Assembly: GCA_017551865.1 (NCBI GenBank)
Contig: JAFZKB010000030.1
Location: 248,001-312,000, forward strand
Reading direction: 5' to 3'
Source: Clostridiales bacterium
Lineage (GTDB): Bacteria > Bacillota > Clostridia > Saccharofermentanales > Saccharofermentanaceae
Length of the DNA stretch: 64,000 nucleotides
Part shown: piece after piece, positions 45,971 through 55,418 of the stretch
Layout: each line of letters begins with the position of its first letter
How positions within the stretch are numbered: position 1 is the stretch's first letter
Program-made: the position numbers and the translations under genes
The notes under the pieces: generated by a model
Seen by the model: the letters and a program-made list of their open reading frames with translations, nothing else
Databases searched by the model: none
What the model was told of the DNA's origin: nothing

Positions 45971-47409
45971 GTCTCACTCGGACCTCCGGTAGCCTTCTGT
46001 GACAGTTCCCTGTCTTTTTCGATCTTCAGTATATCTCTCAGGTGCTTTTCGATCACCTTGATGGAGTGCTGCGCTTCCGTACTCAGTTTGGAGATCTCCT
46101 CGACGGTCTCACTTAACTGTTCATCGACGATCGATCTGCTGTCGTACACTTCATTTATCTCTTTTTGCACCGCATTCGCTTTCGCACTATAGTAGATTTC
46201 CTCAAGTAAGAAAATGCCGTCTTTTCTGCGCTTGTCACGCTTATCGAGATACTTATCCCTCTCATCTCTCAGGACATCCATCTCATCTTCGAGTTCACCT
46301 CTTGTCTTTGTCAGGCGGTGACTGTCTTTTCTGAAGCGGTTCGTCGGACTGCTGTTGTTAATGTAGTTTTCATATTCCGGGAAGATCTTCCCGAATTCTT
46401 CAAAGTACGGTCTGTCCGCACTGTCGCAGACGGAGATGGCTTCTTCGACACGCTCTTTCATGGTCGGAATATGTGCTTTGCGCATATAGATCTCCGCATT
46501 CTTTGATGCGATCTCTATGCCTGTCCATTTCGCCGCGCAGAGGATACGTCCGCGAAGTGCGGTGAAGTTCTTCGGATCAACGGTAAGGATGTATGCATAG
46601 ATCGCGTCCGCCTTGAGGAACTGGGACTTCGAAAGCGCTTCTTCCGCCTCGTCCATCGCTGTCTCATCGCGGATAAAATCGAAGTCGTAGGTCACACCGC
46701 AAAAAGGACATTCATATACCTGTCTGTCGAGATTGACGATCAGCTCGCCGCCGCAGGAAGCACAGGACTTTGACACCTTTAAGTTCACCTGAATAAGGCC
46801 GGATTCTTTCTGCTCATCGCTTCTTACTTTAACCTCTTCAGACTCAAGTTCCGAAAGCTGCTTATAAAGCTTGGCGAACTCTTCTGAAAATCTCTTGCTT
46901 CTTTCTCTGTTTTTGGCGAGTGCTTCGGAGCGCTCCGCCTGAGTTTCAAATAACTGCTCGCGGCCCTTCTCGATCCGCTCTTTTTCCTGCTGGTTGGCGC
47001 GGGAATACTTTGCAATCTCATACATAAGACGGATTTTGGAAAAATACGCTTTCTCTTCCTCTCTTGCATCTTCTTCGGCTTCACTAAGAGAGGCCGGCGT
47101 GATCCTTAAAACGTTCTCCGGCTTCGATAACTCGGACGGCCGGTTGATCTTCGCATCACAAAGAAGGATTCCGCGGAGCGCACGGAAACTATGGGGATCT
47201 TTCGTAAGGAGAAAATCGTACTTCTCTTTCGCTGACGCATACTGGAGCATCTTCAGAGAAGAATCTGCCTGATCAAGGATATCCCGGGACCTGAAATACT
47301 CGTAGTCATAAAAGACACTGCAATACGGGCATTCGTACTGCTTGCGGTCGTTATGGACGACCAGCGTTCCGCCGCATCTGGTGCATGTATGGCTCTTAAT
47401 CAATGTCAT
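45967..47409 (-). CDS. Double zinc-ribbon protein, paralogue B
   Basis: A 480-residue relative of the neighbouring gene; the first 45 residues are almost identical (MTLIKSHTCTRCGGTLVVHND...). It has the same two ribbon-plus-helical halves, with a longer charged coiled-coil linker between them and at the end. GGAGG 9 nt before the ATG at 47409 selects it over 47445. Divergent from leuS. Tandem gene duplication of an already internally duplicated protein. Confidence 0.75.
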   Translation of the reverse strand: MTLIKSHTCTRCGGTLVVHNDRKQYECPYCSVFYDYEYFRSRDILDQADSSLKMLQYASAKEKYDFLLTKDPHSFRALRGILLCDAKINRPSELSKPENVLRITPASLSEAEEDAREEEKAYFSKIRLMYEIAKYSRANQQEKERIEKGREQLFETQAERSEALAKNRERSKRFSEEFAKLYKQLSELESEEVKVRSDEQKESGLIQVNLKVSKSCASCGGELIVNLDRQVYECPFCGVTYDFDFIRDETAMDEAEEALSKSQFLKADAIYAYILTVDPKNFTALRGRILCAAKWTGIEIASKNAEIYMRKAHIPTMKERVEEAISVCDSADRPYFEEFGKIFPEYENYINNSSPTNRFRKDSHRLTKTRGELEDEMDVLRDERDKYLDKRDKRRKDGIFLLEEIYYSAKANAVQKEINEVYDSRSIVDEQLSETVEEISKLSTEAQHSIKVIEKHLRDILKIEKDRELSQKATGGPSET

Positions 47410-47573
47410 ATTCCCAGTCCTCCATTCCTTAACACTAACCTTCAAAGTGCATAAAACACGTTATATTCTGACTATACTGGAAAGAAAAATGCATATCAAG
47501 GGAGAGTGCTTTTACATAAGAAGCGCTATTTCGTGACGAGTTCCTAAATAAATATCGCGCGCGCGGAAAAATC

Positions 47574-47582
47574 TGCTATAAT
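47574..47582 (+). promoter_or_regulatory. leuS extended -10 promoter
   Basis: TGCTATAAT (47574-47582) is an extended -10 element; no good -35 is seen in the alternating GC stretch upstream. Transcription would start about 32 nt before the ATG, too close for a T-box. Confidence 0.65.
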
Positions 47583-47620
47583 GTTGTTTCGTAAGTTTCT
47601 ATATAAAGAGAGGTAACAAC

Positions 47621-50095
47621 ATGGCCTATTCAACTGATGTCGATCGTAAATGGCAAAAGAAATGGGAAGAAACCAAACTGTATAAATATGATCCGAACAA
47701 GAAGGGCGAGAAGCTATACGTCCTGGAGATGTTCTCCTATCCGTCCGCTGCGAACCTTCACCTCGGTCACTGGTATAACTACTCACTTACCGACTCCTGG
47801 TCCCGTATGAAGAGGATGCAGGGCTATAACGTATTCCACCCGATGGGTTTTGACTCCTTCGGTCTTCCGGCGGAGAACTACGCGATCAAGACAGGTATCC
47901 ACCCGAAGGATTCTACTCTCCATAACATTGAGATCATGGAGCAGCAGCTGAAGAACATGGGCGCGACCTATGACTGGGATTACGAGATCGCCACATGCAA
48001 ACCGGAATACTATAAGTGGAACCAGTGGATCTTTTTAAGACTTCTCGAGAAGGGCCTGGCCTACAGAAAGAACGCTCCGGTCAACTGGTGTCCGCAGTGT
48101 AATACGGTTCTTGCCAACGAGCAGGTCATCGACGGTGCATGCGAGCGCTGCCACACCGAAGTCGAGCACAAGAACATGACACAGTGGTTCTTTAAGATCA
48201 CTGCCTATGCTCAGGAGCTTCTCGACTGCCTGCCACAGCTTGACTGGCCGGAAAAGACCAAGAAGATCCAGACCAACTGGATCGGCAGATCTGAAGGTAC
48301 ACAGATCTCCTTCCTCTGCGAAAAGAACGGCGAACGTCTTAAGGACGAGGACGGTTCCGATCTGAAGCTTTCCGTATTCACGACCCGTGCGGATACCCTG
48401 ATGGGTGTCTCCTATGTAGTTGTTGCACCGGAATCCCCGCTTTGCACACTTCTGACCACTGATGAGTGCAGAGAGAAAGTAGAAGAGTATCAGGCTTTCA
48501 CCAAGAAGGCTTCCGATATCGACAGAATGTCCACCACCCGTGAGAAGACCGGTGTCTTCACAGGATCTTATGCGATCCACCCGATCACCGGTAAGAAGGT
48601 GCCGATCTGGGCTTCTGATTATGTAATCGCAACCTACGGTACCGGTGTCGTTATGGCGGTTCCTGCACACGATGAAAGAGACTTCGAATTTGCAAAGAAG
48701 TTCGATCTTCCGATCCAGAGAGTTATCGCTTCCAGCGCAGATGCCGAGGACGAGCTCCCGTTCATCGAAAAAGGCGTTCTCGTCAACAGCGGTGAGTTCG
48801 ATGGCCTGAACTTTAAGACCGCTATTGATGCGATCATCGAAAAACTCCAGCCACAGGGCATGGCGGAAAGAAAGATCAACTACAGACTCCGTGACTGGCT
48901 GATCTCCCGTCAGCGTTACTGGGGCACACCGATCCCGGTCGTTCACTGCGAGAAGTGCGGCGTCGTTCCGGTACCGGACGATCAGCTTCCGGTTCTTCTC
49001 CCCTACGATGTAGAATTCCGTCCGGATGGAGAATCCCCGCTGGCCAAGTGCGCTGAATTCATGAACACCACCTGTCCGAAGTGCGGTGCTCCCGCTAAGC
49101 GTGATCCGGATACCATGGATACATTCGTTGACTCTTCCTGGTACCAGCTCCGTTACCCGGACAACAAGAACGATAAGGAACCTTTCAACAGAGAGCTCAT
49201 CGATAAGATGTGTCCGGTCGACAAGTACGTCGGCGGTCCGGAGCATGCGGCAATGCATCTCCTTTACACACGTTTCTTCTGTAAGGCTCTCCGTGATATG
49301 GGCTACCTCGATTTCGATGAGCCGTTCACTTCCCTCGTTCACCAGGGTATTATCCTGGGACCTGACGGAAACAGAATGAGTAAGTCAAGAGGCAACACAG
49401 TCGCACCGGATCCGTATATCCAGAAGTACGGTTCTGACGTATTCAGAACTTACCTCGCATTCGGTTTTGCTTACACAGACGGTGGTCCGTGGAGCGAAAG
49501 CGGACTGCAGGCCATCGTGAAGTTCACAGGCCGTATCGATCGTCTCGTGGAGGATGTAAAGGATATCGCGAAGGGTCAGGCTCTGCCGACAGACCTCAGT
49601 GAAGATGACAAGGCTCTTCTTTACAGCCTGAATTACACCATCAAGGCCGTAACGACAGATACCGAGAGATTCCAGTTCAATACTTCCATCGCCCGTCTCA
49701 TGGAGCTTCTGAACGCAATTGGCAAGTATCAGGGATCTGCCAATAAGAATGATGCCCTCCTGAGATCTACCGTGGAGACATTCCTTCTTCTCTATGCTCC
49801 GTACGCTCCTCACTTTACTGAAGAGCTCTGGGAGAGAATGGGCAACGAGTATTCTATCTTCAATCAGGCATGGCCTCAGTGCGACGAGAGCAAACTCGTT
49901 AAGGATACCATCGAGATCGCGGTTCAGATCAACGGTCAGGTGAAGTTTAAGGTCAACATCGCTCCGGATGCTTCCCAGGAAGATGTCGAGAAGATCGTGA
50001 AGGAAGACAGCCACCTCGAGGGTGCTCTTGCCGGAAGAAATATCGTGAAGTTCATCTACGTCAAAGGAAGACTGGCAAACATCGTTGCCAAGTAA
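47621..50095 (+). CDS. leuS: Leucyl-tRNA synthetase
   Basis: Class I synthetase, 824 residues. [14 protein letters not shown] (HIGH), the CP1 editing domain with AVPAHDERD, zinc-type cysteines CEKCGVVPV and CPKCGAP, and [10 protein letters not shown] (KMSKS) are seen. AGAGAGG before the ATG at 47621. No T-box is present in front of it, unlike thrS. Confidence 0.97.
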   Translation: MAYSTDVDRKWQKKWEETKLYKYDPNKKGEKLYVLEMFSYPSAANLHLGHWYNYSLTDSWSRMKRMQGYNVFHPMGFDSFGLPAENYAIKTGIHPKDSTLHNIEIMEQQLKNMGATYDWDYEIATCKPEYYKWNQWIFLRLLEKGLAYRKNAPVNWCPQCNTVLANEQVIDGACERCHTEVEHKNMTQWFFKITAYAQELLDCLPQLDWPEKTKKIQTNWIGRSEGTQISFLCEKNGERLKDEDGSDLKLSVFTTRADTLMGVSYVVVAPESPLCTLLTTDECREKVEEYQAFTKKASDIDRMSTTREKTGVFTGSYAIHPITGKKVPIWASDYVIATYGTGVVMAVPAHDERDFEFAKKFDLPIQRVIASSADAEDELPFIEKGVLVNSGEFDGLNFKTAIDAIIEKLQPQGMAERKINYRLRDWLISRQRYWGTPIPVVHCEKCGVVPVPDDQLPVLLPYDVEFRPDGESPLAKCAEFMNTTCPKCGAPAKRDPDTMDTFVDSSWYQLRYPDNKNDKEPFNRELIDKMCPVDKYVGGPEHAAMHLLYTRFFCKALRDMGYLDFDEPFTSLVHQGIILGPDGNRMSKSRGNTVAPDPYIQKYGSDVFRTYLAFGFAYTDGGPWSESGLQAIVKFTGRIDRLVEDVKDIAKGQALPTDLSEDDKALLYSLNYTIKAVTTDTERFQFNTSIARLMELLNAIGKYQGSANKNDALLRSTVETFLLLYAPYAPHFTEELWERMGNEYSIFNQAWPQCDESKLVKDTIEIAVQINGQVKFKVNIAPDASQEDVEKIVKEDSHLEGALAGRNIVKFIYVKGRLANIVAK

Positions 50096-50120
50096 TTCTT
50101 TTTCGAACAATTACAAAACC

Positions 50121-50155
50121 AAAAGCGCCGTCTCATTTCTGAGGCGGCGCTTTTT
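50121..50155. terminator. Bidirectional terminator, leuS / ABC permease
   Basis: AAAAGCGCCGTCTC (50121-50134) pairs with GAGGCGGCGCTTTTT (50141-50155) across a 6-nt loop, between convergent genes. Confidence 0.9.
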
Positions 50156-50179
50156 CGCGGTTTACTATGAATGATCTTT

Positions 50180-52531
50180 TTACTCTGCGATCAGCATCTG
50201 GTAAGGTTCGATTTTACGTACTCTTCTTGCCTGCAGCACTGCGAAGGCGAAGGAAAGAAGGATCATGGCGAAACCGACGATGACGATACCCGGGATCGGG
50301 ATAGCGAAGGTACACTTCATGAGACCGAAGGAGATCATGATGAACTGCATATACGGATTCGCGATGAAGTAAGACACTACAGAGAACAGGATGACCGACA
50401 GGATAATGGTCGGCATAAAAGAGGCTGCCGTCTGAAGGATCAGGGACTTCGATGTGTAGCCGATGGCCTTATAGATACCGTAGTCCTTTCTCTTACTGAA
50501 TACCAGAGAGCGGATCAGCAGGAAGAGTACAAGGAGGATCACCAGTGCGGAGATCAGACACATCGTCACGAGCATCAGGGTCGAGATTCCTTTGAAAGTG
50601 ATCATAGATGCTTCGACGGACTTCACCATATTCATGCGAACCATCATTTTCTCACCGAACTTTTCTTCACAGGCATCCAGGATCGTATCGATCTGCTCAT
50701 CGGTTTTTGTATCAAAGAGAAAACTCGTGGGCATCGATTCCAGATCGAGGATATGATCTGCTGCCGCTTCCGACATAATGGCTTCATGGCCGTCGTTATT
50801 CAGGCTCTGAATGAATCCTGTGATCAGGTAGGTATACTCCCTGCCGCCCAGATTGAGAGTGATCTCATCGCCGATCTTATAACCGCTCTGCTTGGCAAAT
50901 TTACCGCTGACATTGACCTCGTTTTCGTGCTGGGCAAGTCTTCCCTTGTAGCAGACATCCTTATTGCTCTTTTGGGTCGGATCCTCATAGACCATCAGGT
51001 ACAGAGAATCTTCCTGTCCAACATAGATCGAATCTTCACGGTATCTGCGGATATTTTCGACGCCTTTCTGAGAGGAAAGGAATTCAAATCCTTCTTCCCA
51101 GGTATCCTTGTCAAAAGTGACAACACCATCACAGATTTCCGGGATCATCAGGCTGAGGTTCGGGTTTCTGTTAAAGTTCTCGAACATCAGAAGTGCAATG
51201 ACACAAATGAATACCATAAATCCGGCAACAAAGAATGTGATAATGTTCTGTCTCTTATTGTGCAGCATCGTCTTCAGAGAGAGGCTGGCATCAAGTCCGA
51301 AAACGGACTTGTCGAGCTTAAAGTGATTGGTTTTGAAGTTATGGCTTTCCACACCTTCACGAAGAGCAACGATGGGCTCGATCTTCTTGATCTTACGAAG
51401 TGAAAGAAGCGTGACCAGCACAGTAAGAAGTACGACGGTAGCAAAGGCTACAATGGTTGCGATCAGACTGAAAGAAACACTATAAGGAACACCCATCTGC
51501 GCAATGACCAGAGAAGAGATCGTCGGAGCCAGCAGGTAAGAAACGGCGATACCGATAACGGAAGCAATCAGAGCCAGAGTCAGGAACATCATAAGGACAG
51601 ATCCCTTGATATTCCGACTGGTGTAGCCGATGGCCTTCAAGGCACCGATGGTCTTCATGTTCTCCTTGACATAGTTACTGATGCTGTTGACGATCATGAG
51701 AATGATGACTATGACGACAAGCATGGTAACCGCGAGAAAAGAACCCGCAATGATCAGCGACATAAATGTACGGGAGCCAAGGTACATGGAGACCGGCTGC
51801 AGCGAAACATTTGCCAGAGGATCATCTGTCTTCAGCTGATTGAGAACGCGGATGCGAAACTCCCCCATTTTTACGTCGTCCCGAAGTTCAAACACGACGA
51901 AAGAAGATTCACCGGCAGCGCCGATCTTGGAGAGCATTTTCTCATACACTTCATCAGAGACACAGGTCTCATAAAGACCGCTGTTATTGCATCCGCCATA
52001 TACGGTGTTGAGAAATCCTTTGACTTTCAGGTCATAGTTTTCACCGGAGATAGAGATATGATAGTCATCTCCTATGTGCATCCCACCTGAAGTCTTAAAC
52101 TGATACGGAAGGTAGATAGAATCTCCGCTGATGGAAGCATCTTCTTCGGCGATCTCTGTACGCGCCATTGTCTTTTCCATCATGGATCCCATCCGGCAGA
52201 CCTTTACGGAATTATCCATCTCGGAAGATCCGAACGGAAGAGATAAAAGAGGATAATACAGTGCTTTTTCCAGCTCGTATTTTTCTGCTCCCTTAAGAAG
52301 ATCTGAAAGATAAGCATCATCAACTTTGAGTGTTTCACTTGAGACGTACATCATTCCGTCTCCGCCATCGAGCCGCTCCGCTTCTTTTGATGCGGTCGGA
52401 TAGGTATCGGTAAAGAGGATCATGGCCATGGAAAGAAGCATCGAGGCCAGGAGCATCAGACAGAAGATACCGATAGAACTTCCCTTATTCTTACGAAAGT
52501 GGGATTTCGCGAGCATTTTTTCTTTTGTCAT
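50180..52531 (-). CDS. ABC transporter permease with two FtsX domains
   Basis: A 783-residue membrane protein. One N-terminal helix (about 20-42), a large extracytoplasmic domain (about 45-255), an FtsX unit of three or more helices (to about 390), a further helix, a second extracellular domain, and a second FtsX unit at the end (about 660-775). Such permeases act with LolD-type ATPases in peptide-antibiotic resistance or mechanotransmission rather than import. The ATG at 52531 lies 2 nt after the ATPase stop; a GTG at 52540 is the alternative. Confidence 0.88.
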   Translation of the reverse strand: MTKEKMLAKSHFRKNKGSSIGIFCLMLLASMLLSMAMILFTDTYPTASKEAERLDGGDGMMYVSSETLKVDDAYLSDLLKGAEKYELEKALYYPLLSLPFGSSEMDNSVKVCRMGSMMEKTMARTEIAEEDASISGDSIYLPYQFKTSGGMHIGDDYHISISGENYDLKVKGFLNTVYGGCNNSGLYETCVSDEVYEKMLSKIGAAGESSFVVFELRDDVKMGEFRIRVLNQLKTDDPLANVSLQPVSMYLGSRTFMSLIIAGSFLAVTMLVVIVIILMIVNSISNYVKENMKTIGALKAIGYTSRNIKGSVLMMFLTLALIASVIGIAVSYLLAPTISSLVIAQMGVPYSVSFSLIATIVAFATVVLLTVLVTLLSLRKIKKIEPIVALREGVESHNFKTNHFKLDKSVFGLDASLSLKTMLHNKRQNIITFFVAGFMVFICVIALLMFENFNRNPNLSLMIPEICDGVVTFDKDTWEEGFEFLSSQKGVENIRRYREDSIYVGQEDSLYLMVYEDPTQKSNKDVCYKGRLAQHENEVNVSGKFAKQSGYKIGDEITLNLGGREYTYLITGFIQSLNNDGHEAIMSEAAADHILDLESMPTSFLFDTKTDEQIDTILDACEEKFGEKMMVRMNMVKSVEASMITFKGISTLMLVTMCLISALVILLVLFLLIRSLVFSKRKDYGIYKAIGYTSKSLILQTAASFMPTIILSVILFSVVSYFIANPYMQFIMISFGLMKCTFAIPIPGIVIVGFAMILLSFAFAVLQARRVRKIEPYQMLIAE

Positions 52532-52533
52532 GG

Positions 52534-53289
52534 TTACCACCCCATTCCACCTAAGAAGTCACGAAGCTTCAGGTGACGCTCCTTGTCGCCGCTTACATAC
52601 TTTCCGAGGTCACACTCGCCTGCGATCTCACCGTCTTTGACGTAGAGGATACGGTTGCCGCGGCGTGCGGATGTGATATCGTGGGTAACCATTACGATGG
52701 ACTGTCCGTTATCATTTGCTTTGGTAAGAACGTCGAGGACATCCTTACCTGTTGTTGAGTTCAGGGCGCCAGTCGGCTCATCGGCGAACACGAGCTTCGG
52801 TTCGTTGATCAGAGCTCTTGCGATACCGACGCGCTGGGCTTCACCACCACTGAGCTGTGTCGGAAATTTGTTCCAGAGAGTTTCATCTATATCGACAGAC
52901 TTCAGAACTTCTCTTGCCTTTGCGCCTGCTGTCTTCTTATTCTTCTCCACGAGAAGAGCCGCTGCGAGAACGTTATCGAGAACGCTCATGGAATCAACGA
53001 GATATGTCTGCTGGAAAACAAATCCGCAGTTCTTTCTTCTGAAGACCGCAAGTTCATCCGGTGTTCCCTTAGTGATGTTCTTTCCTGCGAAAGTCACCTC
53101 GCCTAGTGTCGGCTTGTCCATGCCGGACAGGGCATAAAGAAGAGTGGATTTACCGGCGCCAGAAGCACCCATGATCACGGTAAAATCACCTTCATAAATA
53201 GAAAGATCGATGTTTCGGAGCACGTGCTGCTGCACACCGCCGTTAGAAAAAGTTTTGCAAAGTTTTTGTGTTTTTATAATTTCGTTCAT
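52534..53289 (-). CDS. ABC transporter ATPase (LolD/MacB type)
   Basis: A 251-residue ATPase. Walker A GASGAGKSTLL, Q-loop FVFQQTYLV, signature LSGGEAQRVGIARA, Walker B LVFADEPTGAL and H-loop VTHD are intact. Start follows AGGAGG. Cognate of the FtsX-type permease and probably controlled by the adjacent two-component system through repeats at 53331-53368. Confidence 0.95.
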   Translation of the reverse strand: MNEIIKTQKLCKTFSNGGVQQHVLRNIDLSIYEGDFTVIMGASGAGKSTLLYALSGMDKPTLGEVTFAGKNITKGTPDELAVFRRKNCGFVFQQTYLVDSMSVLDNVLAAALLVEKNKKTAGAKAREVLKSVDIDETLWNKFPTQLSGGEAQRVGIARALINEPKLVFADEPTGALNSTTGKDVLDVLTKANDNGQSIVMVTHDITSARRGNRILYVKDGEIAGECDLGKYVSGDKERHLKLRDFLGGMGW

Positions 53290-53313
53290 AGCTTTCCGCC
53301 TCCTTATGGCACC

Positions 53314-53368
53314 ATTCTACTTTTTCAAGTCTTAAGTGCCTTTAAGGAACTCTTAAATCTTTCTTAAA
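53314..53368 (-). promoter_or_regulatory. Response-regulator direct repeats and promoter of the ABC operon
   Basis: On the minus strand four tandem units with core TTAAG/TTAAAG recur every 10-11 bp (AA cores at 53334, 53344, 53355 and 53366 on the plus strand). They end just before a -10 TAGAAT (53314-53319), and no good -35 is present. This is how OmpR/PhoB-type activators bind. Confidence 0.65.
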
Positions 53369-53415
53369 TCCGATCCGCTTATCTTTCTTCTCGAAAAGCT
53401 CCTGTCCTTCGGACT

Positions 53416-54666
53416 TTATACCGTTCTTATCAGGAAAAGCACGGAAAGTCCCGGTTCTTCGTTCGTGATCAGAATGTCGCCGTCCATTTCTTTTAAAAAG
53501 TACGAAGCCAGATAAAGACCGATGCCGGCGCCGTCTTTGCCTTCGCTGTTTTTGCCGCGCTTATATTTCTCTTTCAGCACGGCGACTTCTTCGTCAGAGA
53601 CGCCCGAGCCGAAATCGCGGATCGATACTTTCAGGTATCCACCTTCGAGTTTAGCATCCACTTCGATTTTAGTATCCGCATACTTATAGGAATTAATAAA
53701 GACATTGTCGAAGGCCTGCTGCAGGCGGAGCTTGTCGGTAAAGACTTTGCATTCCGGGATCGTAAACTCACCTGCGCGGCGCATATAGTCCGCATGACGG
53801 ATCGCTTCTATGACCGATTCCGAATCGTTCTCACGAGGACTGACGGCGATCTCCGCCGCATCGTGTACGCTCGACTGGAAAAGATTATCGACCAGTACGG
53901 TAAGTTCGTCGGCCTTAAAGTTGATGAGGTTAAAGCGCTCCTTCACCTTCTCTTCTTTGGCAAGTTCGTATCCGAACTCCGAGGCCGACTTGATCGAGGC
54001 AACCGGAGTTTTAATGTCGTGGGAGAGCTTTGCGACCATCTCTTTCTTCGCGTCGTTGGCTTCTTTTTCCGCGGCGCGGGACTTCCTGATCTCGGATCTC
54101 ATGATATCAAATGCCTCGGTAAAAGCACCGAAGGTGTGCTTTCTATCCATCGGAAGCGGGATGTCGAGGTTTCCGCCGGCGACTCGCTCGGCAAATCCGG
54201 ACAGTTCGTCAAACGGCTTAACGATCGTCTTTTTCAGATAAAGCACGTAGGAGATAATAAGGACTGCCTGAACGACCGAGACTATCAGGATCGTGACAGC
54301 GATCACGCGCTGGTTCTTCTCGATCCTTTCCTGAACGTCGTTATGGAAAAGCACCTTTCCGACAACCGTATCTCCCTGCTTTACATCAAGGATCGTGTCA
54401 TTGTTTTTCACGGCTTCATTAACGCTGGTGGAGATATCTTCCGCATTTTTATAAAGGAGATTTCCGTCCGTGTCGATCAGGGAATAGGTAAGGGTCGTAA
54501 GGTATTTATCGCTACTTCCGAAGTTCTCCTCGATGACCTTGACGCAGTCGTTGACCGCCACCGTGTCCTGCTTCACATCTCTTGAACGGAACAGGAAATA
54601 GCCGGCGATCGCGCCTTCGAGGACAAAGGTCAGCAGGATAAAGACCAGAAAGCTCTTCTTTCTCAT
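53416..54666 (-). CDS. Sensor histidine kinase
   Basis: A 416-residue membrane kinase. Two helices (about 5-25 and 120-143) flank a 90-residue extracellular domain, followed by HAMP, the H-box KLSHDIKTPVASIK and the ATPase with N-box, DFGSGV and GAGIGLYLA. It lies 28 nt after the response regulator. The medium-sized sensor distinguishes it from BceS-type kinases, which have almost none. Confidence 0.93.
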   Translation of the reverse strand: MRKKSFLVFILLTFVLEGAIAGYFLFRSRDVKQDTVAVNDCVKVIEENFGSSDKYLTTLTYSLIDTDGNLLYKNAEDISTSVNEAVKNNDTILDVKQGDTVVGKVLFHNDVQERIEKNQRVIAVTILIVSVVQAVLIISYVLYLKKTIVKPFDELSGFAERVAGGNLDIPLPMDRKHTFGAFTEAFDIMRSEIRKSRAAEKEANDAKKEMVAKLSHDIKTPVASIKSASEFGYELAKEEKVKERFNLINFKADELTVLVDNLFQSSVHDAAEIAVSPRENDSESVIEAIRHADYMRRAGEFTIPECKVFTDKLRLQQAFDNVFINSYKYADTKIEVDAKLEGGYLKVSIRDFGSGVSDEEVAVLKEKYKRGKNSEGKDGAGIGLYLASYFLKEMDGDILITNEEPGLSVLFLIRTV

Positions 54667-54694
54667 GATCTGCCCTCCGTCTTATTCTCCCATC

Positions 54695-55390
54695 TCATTT
54701 GCCGGCCCCCGTGACGTACTTATATCCTTCTTTCCACACGGTCACAATACGAAGCGGATTCTTCGGATCTTCCTCGATGGCTTCACGAATCTTCCGGATA
54801 TGCACATTCAGCGTGCCGTCGGACGTGAACTTATCTTTCCAGACATTATCAAAAAGCTCCGTCTTCGTGATCAGTCGGTTCGGATTTTCGACAAGATAGC
54901 AAAGGAGCGAGAACTCCATGCTGGTGAGTTTTCTCGGTTCTCCCGAGATCATCAGCGTCTTATTCTTCTTATCGACTTGAAGCTTTCCATCCTCGAAAAG
55001 ATCCGGCACCTCTTTTTCTTTCATCGACCCGAAGCGGCGGAGCATAACCTTGACTTTTGCCAAAAGGACGCCGAGGGAATAGGGCTTTTCGATATAATCG
55101 TCACCACCGATATTTAAAGCGATGATCTTATCGTCATCCGTATTTCTAGCCGATATGAAAAGGATCGGGATATTGAGTTTCGTCCGGATATGCTTGCAAA
55201 GCTCAAACCCGGAACCGTCGCCCAGGTTGATATCCAGAAGGATGAGAGTGGTCTCGTTTTCCGAAAGGAAAGAAAGCGCCTCGGCCATGCTGTAGCAGGC
55301 ACAGGTCTTTACATCGAACATATTAAAATATTCACAGGTGTTATCTGCGATCGTTTTTTCATCATCAACTATCAGACAATCGTATTTCAT
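54695..55390 (-). CDS. OmpR-family response regulator
   Basis: A 231-residue regulator. The receiver shows DDEKTIADN, phospho-acceptor Asp in LILLDINLGDGSG, PILFISAR and the conserved Lys in DDYIEKPYS. The C-terminal winged helix shows LTSMEFSLLCYLVENPNRL and GTLNVHIRKIRE. It probably binds the repeats at 53331-53368 before the ABC genes. Confidence 0.95.
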   Translation of the reverse strand: MKYDCLIVDDEKTIADNTCEYFNMFDVKTCACYSMAEALSFLSENETTLILLDINLGDGSGFELCKHIRTKLNIPILFISARNTDDDKIIALNIGGDDYIEKPYSLGVLLAKVKVMLRRFGSMKEKEVPDLFEDGKLQVDKKNKTLMISGEPRKLTSMEFSLLCYLVENPNRLITKTELFDNVWKDKFTSDGTLNVHIRKIREAIEEDPKNPLRIVTVWKEGYKYVTGAGK

Positions 55391-55418
55391 GAAGTCCGTT
55401 TATTCTCCTTTTCGCCGA

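Noticed and set aside
48035..49342. Minus-strand frame of 435 codons
   Set aside because: Antisense to leuS, which has all synthetase motifs.
50171..51403. Plus-strand frame of 410 codons
   Set aside because: Antisense to the ABC permease; starts at the terminator.
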